Source: CAVUBL01 sp963739795
GTDB lineage: Bacteria; Acidobacteriota; Thermoanaerobaculia; Multivoradales; DATKCC01
Direction: 5' to 3'
NCBI GenBank assembly: GCA_963739795.1
Contig: CAVUBL010000005.1
Location: 19,199 to 83,198, forward strand
Length of the DNA stretch: 64,000 bases
The notes beneath the pieces are model-generated. The model did not search any database. It saw only the letters and a list, made by a program, of their open reading frames with translations, and was not told the origin of the DNA. Position numbers and translations under genes: made by a program. Positions 59,998 to 64,000 of this stretch are shown one piece after another (the stretch's first letter is position 1; each line of letters starts with the position of its first letter).

Positions 59998-61685
59998 GGC
60001 GCCGCGGAGCTCCGCGCCGGATCGTCGATGGCGCCGGCCCGGGCGAGGCGGCGCAGGTGGGCCTCGATCTGCCGCTCGGCGAGGGGCCAGGCCTGCCGCG
60101 GGGCGTCGTCGTAGACCGCCGGCAGCATCTCCCGCGGCGCGCGGGTGCCGGCGCGCCAGGCCTCCAGGACCTTCTCCTCGCGCCACAGGCGGTGATCGAT
60201 GAGCTCGCGGAGCTTGCCCACGGGGTCGGTGACCGGCGGTCCGTGCCCGGGGAAGAGCGTGCGGGGGGCGAGCCGGGCCAGCCGTTCGAGGGACGCCAGG
60301 TAGGCGTCCATGTCGCCCTCGGGGGGATCGATGACGATGGTCGAGACCGCCGAAACCATGTCACCGGCGAGCAGGGAGCCCAGTCCCTCCTCGAAGAAGC
60401 ACAGGTGACCGCGGGCGTGGCCCGGGGTGTGGAGGACCCGGACCGTCATCGGCCGGCCGCCCGCTCCGGCGAGCTCGACCCGGTCGCCGTCGGCGAGCCG
60501 GGCGTCGACCGTGATCCCGCGCCCCGACAGCCGCTCGGCGGTCGCCTCGTGGGCCGCCACGGGCACGCCGAGGCGGCGGCGCAGGAGCTCCACGGCGCCC
60601 ACGTGGTCCGGGTGGTGGTGGGTGAGCCAGATCGCGGTCACCCGACGGCCGAGCCGCGAGTGGGCCGCGTCGAGGGCCGCCGCCAGGCGCTCGGCCTCCT
60701 CCGGGTCGGGCGTGCCCGGATCGACCAGGACGGCCTCGCCGGTTCCCAGCAGGTAGCAGTTGGTGTGGCTCGCCGGTGGCAGCGTGGGCGTGCGCAGGGG
60801 GAAGAGGATCAGCCCGGGCCGGAGCTCGACGTTGCGCAGCGGTCCCAAATTCGCCTCCTCGGGATGGCGGAGGCGGCGCAGCCCGTTCTCGCCGACGGCC
60901 TCGGGCGACGCGCCTGTCGCCTCGGCCGCCTCGTCAGCTAGCACCCGGAGCAGGTGGACGATGGGCGGAGCCGCCATCACCTCGCCGCGCTCCCAGCGTT
61001 CGAGCGCCTCGGCCGGGCGAATCCAGCCGGCCGAGACCGCCTCCTCCGAGTCGGCCGGCTCGGGGGCGCCGGCGCCGTGCTCGAGGAGGAAGTACCGGTT
61101 GTCGAAGCGCATCGGCGCGAACGGCGGGGTGAGCCAGCGGCCGGCGAACAGGAGACGGGAGGCGTCGAGGATCAAGCCTTCACCGGCGAGGATCTCCCCG
61201 AGCTCCGTATGCTTGGCCAGGAGGTCCCGGCGCGCCGCCGCCAGGCGCGCGGTTGCCGCTCCGCTCGCCCAGCCTCCGCCGGCGGTGGGGAGGAGCCCCG
61301 TCTCTTCGAACAGCTCGCGCAGGGTGGCGGTTACCAGGCCGGGCGCCCGGTCCGGCGGCAGGGGGTCGAGCCCGGCAGTGAGGGTCGGGGGCATGGAGCC
61401 GGTGGCGACCTCCGCGTCGAGGCCGCGGGGCGTGCCGGTGAGCCAGGAAGGCGGCTCGGCCTCCGATTCCACCGCCACGTCCCGGCGCGAGACCGAGCCG
61501 CCGGGAAAGGCGTACCAGCCGCCCATGAACTTCATCGCCGGGTCGCGGCGCATCCAGTAGACCTCGGTGTCGCCGGCATCGCGGCGGCGCCAGAGAACCA
61601 CGGCCGCCGAGGCCCGCACCTTGGCGGCCGGAGGGGCGAGCCCCCCGCGCGCCACCACCTGCTCGTACAGCGTCGGCTCACTCAT
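59994..61685 (-). CDS. Nudix-MBL fusion hydrolase (NUDT19-like plus LACTB2-like)
   Basis: This 563-residue protein joins two enzymes. Residues of about 22-265 are a Nudix domain (SAAVVLWRRR, GGWYAFPGGS) in which the Nudix box is split: GGSVSRRD is separated by about 50 residues from TLRELFEETGL, as in NUDT19/RP2-type CoA or ADP-sugar hydrolases. Residues of about 290-485 form a metallo-beta-lactamase fold domain (LTHHHPDHVGAVELL, HTPGHARGHLCFFEE, LAGDMVSAVSTIVIDPPEGD) like LACTB2 RNases, followed by a winged-helix tail. The enzyme may clear acyl-CoA or nucleotide derivatives and a second substrate. The ATG at 61685 starts MSEPTLYEQVVARGGL. Confidence 0.88.
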   Translation of the reverse strand: MSEPTLYEQVVARGGLAPPAAKVRASAAVVLWRRRDAGDTEVYWMRRDPAMKFMGGWYAFPGGSVSRRDVAVESEAEPPSWLTGTPRGLDAEVATGSMPPTLTAGLDPLPPDRAPGLVTATLRELFEETGLLPTAGGGWASGAATARLAAARRDLLAKHTELGEILAGEGLILDASRLLFAGRWLTPPFAPMRFDNRYFLLEHGAGAPEPADSEEAVSAGWIRPAEALERWERGEVMAAPPIVHLLRVLADEAAEATGASPEAVGENGLRRLRHPEEANLGPLRNVELRPGLILFPLRTPTLPPASHTNCYLLGTGEAVLVDPGTPDPEEAERLAAALDAAHSRLGRRVTAIWLTHHHPDHVGAVELLRRRLGVPVAAHEATAERLSGRGITVDARLADGDRVELAGAGGRPMTVRVLHTPGHARGHLCFFEEGLGSLLAGDMVSAVSTIVIDPPEGDMDAYLASLERLARLAPRTLFPGHGPPVTDPVGKLRELIDHRLWREEKVLEAWRAGTRAPREMLPAVYDDAPRQAWPLAERQIEAHLRRLARAGAIDDPARSSAAP

Positions 61686-61818
61686 GGCGGTGCAGTGTAG
61701 CGTCTGGAGATCTCGAGTGCTTGTACAGGGAAACCGTCGTACTTCCTCCACAGCCGGCTCGTTCGGTGCGGTACGGAGGAAGAGTGCCGGCGATGGTCGA
61801 AGCGCGCGGCCGGGAGGG

Positions 61819-62143
61819 GGCGTCCCCTTCTCCCCCTCGGGGGTGAGAAGGGGATCGAGGGGTTGCAGGGGGGATCCGGTCAATCGGCGTCCCCTTCTCC
61901 CCCTCGGGGGTGAGAAGGGGATCGAGGGGTTGCAGGGGGGATCCGGTCAATCGGCGTCCCCTTCTCCCCCTCGGGGGTGAGAAGGGGATCGAGGGGTTGC
62001 AGGGGGGATCCGGTCAATCGGCGTCCCCTTCTCCCCCTCGGGGGTGAGAAGGGGATCGAGGGGTTGCAGGGGGGATCCGGTCAATCGGCGTCCCCTTCTC
62101 CCCCTCGGGGGTGAGAAGGGGATCGAGGGGTTGCAGGGGGGAC
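61819..62143. repeat. Five-unit 67-bp tandem array of the hairpin repeat
   Basis: Units start at about 61821, 61888, 61955, 62022 and 62089, exactly 67 bases apart and nearly identical. Each has CGTCCCCTTCTCCCCC, a CGGGGGTGAGAAGGGG arm (strong hairpin), GATCGAGGGGTTGCAGGGGG and ATCCGGTCAATCGG. There is no spacer between units, so this is a tandem array and not CRISPR. Because 67 is not a multiple of three, no single frame spans it. Confidence 0.92.
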
Positions 62144-62155
62144 CTGGTGGGACGC

Positions 62156-62216
62156 GGGGGGCCGGCGAGCTTCGCCGGCCCCCCGTGGGGGAATCCCCGC
62201 GGCCGGCAGCCGCGGG
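62156..62216. other. Two strong adjacent hairpins beside the tandem array
   Basis: GGGGGGCCGGCGA-GCT-TCGCCGGCCCCCC (62156-62184) is a perfect 13-bp stem with a 3-base loop. CCCGCGGC-CGGCA-GCCGCGGG (62196-62216) is an 8-bp stem. Both lie between divergent genes, so they are unlikely to be ordinary terminators. The rest of the 61686-62434 gap, including AT-rich DNA at 62330-62360, probably holds the promoters. Confidence 0.5.
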
Positions 62217-62434
62217 AGGTTGGGGTCATGGCGAGTGCGGATCGCTCCGCGGTGGGTCTCCGCCAGAGGACCGCGGACGCGGTCCCGGGAGGCCCGGAAG
62301 GTGTGACGGCGCCATGCACCGTCACCGCTTGCATAGAATTATACGGATTCGCACAGAAAATGGTTGATGCAGACTTGAGTTTTCTCGTCTCGGCCCCTCC
62401 GCGTGCAGTCGAGAGAGGCTGATAGCGTCGAGTC

Positions 62435-62677
62435 ATGAGCGCCCGCGAGGACTCCGCACCCGGCCGGCGACCGACGGCAGGGGACCTCACCCGTCTCGGG
62501 GGTCCCCCGGGCCTGTGCGCCACCTGCCGCCATGCGGCCCTCTTGACCGCGCGCACCAGCGCGTTCCTGCGCTGCGGCCTGGCGGAGCGCGACCCGGCCT
62601 TTTCCCGCTATCCCCGCCTACCGGTGGTCGTTTGCGCCGGGTACGAGCAGGTGCCCGAGGACGGCCTCCCGGCCTGA
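62435..62677 (+). CDS. Small CxxC protein of unknown function
   Basis: This is an 80-residue protein. The core GLCATCRHAALLTARTSAFL, then RCGLAERDPAFSRYPRLPVV and VCAGYEQ has the pattern CxxC-n-C-n-C, a probable zinc or iron site in a short alpha/beta protein. It looks like a conserved soluble family of Acidobacteriota and related phyla, but I cannot give a function. The ATG at 62435 has GAGAGAGG about 20 bases upstream; AT-rich DNA at 62330-62360 (TAGAATTATACGG) is a likely promoter. Confidence 0.75.
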   Translation: MSAREDSAPGRRPTAGDLTRLGGPPGLCATCRHAALLTARTSAFLRCGLAERDPAFSRYPRLPVVVCAGYEQVPEDGLPA

Positions 62678-62716
62678 TCTCGGGCAGCCCGCAATCCCAT
62701 AGGCTTCATGGTCATT

Positions 62717-62733
62717 GCCATAGGTCCTATGGC
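62717..62733. repeat. 17-bp palindrome
   Basis: GCCATAGG-T-CCTATGGC is a perfect inverted repeat in the 183-base gap upstream of the outer-membrane protein gene. It could be an operator or a short terminator for the CxxC gene. Confidence 0.4.
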
Positions 62734-62860
62734 CATGGGGTCAATCCCAGCGGCGCCAAAAGCCTGAAACCACGGGCCTCGCGGCCCCTGGACGGTTTGG
62801 CGCGGTCCTTGCTCCTGGGCAGCCGCCGTACTCTGAAACCCTGTCTATAGGAGCCTGTCC

Positions 62861-63964
62861 ATGCATCGACCTGTCTCGCGTCGTGGCACGACCCTTGTCG
62901 CGACCTCGGCCCTCCTCGTCCTCTCGCTGGTCGCTCCCCGTCACGCCTGGGCCCAGGGCTGAGTCGCTGCCAGAATGGACGCGCCCGTGCTCGGCGTGTA
63001 CGACCAGTTGCAGGGCAGTCAGCAGAAGTGGGAAGTCTCGTGGACCTGGCGGTACCAACACTCTTTCCGTCACTTCGTGGGCACCGTGGAGCAGCCCCAC
63101 CGGGTGTCGGAGGACAGCAACGTCATCAACCACATCAACCTCACCGAGCTGGGGATCCGGTACAACTTCACCCCGCGCAACAGCGTGACGGTGACGATTC
63201 CGTACCTGATCGCCACCCGCTCGTACGCCATCCGCGACCAGGACCGGAACGTCATCGGACGGACCCTGGTCCAGGCGCGCGGCGTGAGCGACGTGACCAT
63301 CGTCGGCCGTCGTCTGCTTCTCGACCCGGCGGCCGCCCACCGCGGAAACATCTCCGTCGGCCTGGGCATCAAGCTGCCCACCGGGGCCGACAGCACGGCG
63401 GACACCCGGCTGAGGACCGACGAGAACGGCAACCTCGTGCCTTCCCTCGAGACCAATGACCAGTCGATCCAGCCGGGCGACGGCGGCTTCGGCATCATCG
63501 TCGACGCGAGCGGCTACCGGAATCTCGCGAGGTGGGCGAACCTGACCGCGTACGCCTCCGGCGGCTACCTGATCAACCCGTCGGGGACCAACGGCGTCTA
63601 CACCTACCGCAGCCGGCCGGCAGAGGCCATCATGTCGGTGGCGGACCAGTACATCGCCCGCGCCGGCCTTCTGGTCGCCCCGGCGAGCTGGAAGGGCCTC
63701 TCGCTGGGGGTCGGCGGCCGGGTCGAAGGGGTCACGGTGCACGATCTGATCGGGTCGAGCGAAGGCTTCCGGCGCCCGGGCTACGCGGTGTCGATCGAGC
63801 CGTCGCTGACCTGGACCCATGGCGCCGACACCCTGTCGCTCGCGGTGCCGTACGCGATCCGGCGCGACCGGCAGCGCAGCGTGCCCGACCTCGAGTCTGG
63901 CACCCACGGCGACGCCGCGTTCGCTGACTACCTCTACCTGCTCGGGTGGTGGCACCGGTTTTGA
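62861..63964 (+). CDS. Outer-membrane beta-barrel protein with in-frame TGA after the signal peptide
   Basis: From the ATG at 62861 a signal peptide is encoded (SALLVLSLVAPRHAWAQG), immediately followed by an in-frame TGA at 62960-62962, and the same frame then reads VAARMDAPVLGVYDQLQG and on to a stop at 63962. The 330-residue part from the ATG at 62975 has alternating beta strands typical of a barrel (RYNFTPRNSVTVTIPYLIAT, ISVGLGIKLPTGADSTADTR, LSLGVGGRVEGVTVH) and ends in the C-terminal aromatic WHRF, a standard outer-membrane sorting signal. Without the signal peptide the downstream frame could not reach the outer membrane. Homologs probably have Cys (TGC) at the TGA position. The gene may be a pseudogene, a read-through gene or a sequencing error; selenocysteine is possible but unsupported. 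Confidence 0.75.
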
Positions 63965-63974
63965 CCGGTCTTGA

Positions 63975-64000
63975 CCGGGTCACCCCCGCAACCCCTCGGT
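63975..64000 (+). repeat. Edge copy of the stop-codon repeat
   Basis: TGACCGG begins at the stop codon of the outer-membrane gene (63962) and again at 63972. CACCCCCGCAACCCCTCGGT then matches the plus-oriented repeat unit and runs off the window. Confidence 0.6.

Noticed and set aside
61819..62143. CRISPR array
   Set aside because: Units abut with no unique spacers and no cas genes are near; it is a simple tandem repeat.
62960..62962. Selenocysteine codon as a definite call
   Set aside because: No SECIS hairpin is recognisable by eye and an outer-membrane protein is an unlikely selenoprotein; it is listed only as one option.

Overview
The window is very GC-rich and densely coding, and it looks like a chromosome segment of an Acidobacteriota bacterium, plausibly class Thermoanaerobaculia or a relative. 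The signs are three large permeases of the Acidobacterial duplicated orphan permease (ADOP) type, two tandem VWFA-related acidobacterial proteins, many secreted or lipoprotein products of lineage-specific type, and a membrane-anchored Ser/Thr kinase next to an FHA-SpoIIE phosphatase. Taxonomy is inferred from gene content only. No rRNA, tRNA, CRISPR array, integrase or complete insertion sequence was seen.

Layout. 1-5.2 kb (minus strand): a small secreted peptide with two CxC motifs, a 277-bp near-palindrome, a secreted beta-propeller protein, a membrane-anchored thioredoxin-like protein overlapping it by ATGA, and an ADOP permease. 5.3-15.6 kb: a probable transposase scrap, an ADOP permease behind a TPR-phosphoesterase, an amidohydrolase, a third ADOP permease, and a PD40 propeller protein whose C-terminal domain is shared with the phosphoesterase. 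15.6-20.4 kb: FHA-GAF-PP2C phosphatase, membrane STK and a small protein with a histone-fold-like C-terminus. 20.8-23.6 kb: a secreted unknown, a YfcE-like phosphoesterase, a TetR regulator and a small membrane protein. 23.7-28.5 kb: a toxin-antitoxin island (MazEF, two DUF4160-DUF2442 pairs, a broken FRG gene, an orphan addiction antitoxin, FitA/VapBC).

28.3-43.2 kb: a heme-binding lipoprotein, an atypical SDR, the tandem VWA pair, then a minus-strand run of 3-hydroxyacyl-CoA dehydrogenase, ferritin-like protein, nitronate monooxygenase-like enzyme and sulfatase-like lipoprotein, followed by a small secreted protein and a TPR metallopeptidase. 43.2-48.2 kb: a four-gene ABC exporter plus DesKR-like two-component operon, a dCMP deaminase and a DUF2911 protein. 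48.3-64 kb: a SWIM-SNF2 helicase; an acyl-CoA dehydrogenase followed by a meaB-mce-orfX string (propionate/methylmalonyl-CoA metabolism); a secreted unknown; aroF-type DAHP synthase, carA and a LolC-like permease overlapping or nearly so; a phosphoesterase coupled to a Nudix-MBL fusion; and an outer-membrane protein gene with an in-frame TGA just after its signal peptide.

Two cross-cutting signals stand out. First, a dispersed hairpin-forming repeat family starts exactly at the stop codon of at least five genes on both strands, and one copy has expanded into a five-unit, 67-bp tandem array. Second, the peptide-propeller-thioredoxin-permease cassette at the left end resembles in logic the NVEALA peptide/6-bladed-propeller loci of Bacteroidota and is the best candidate for an undescribed system.
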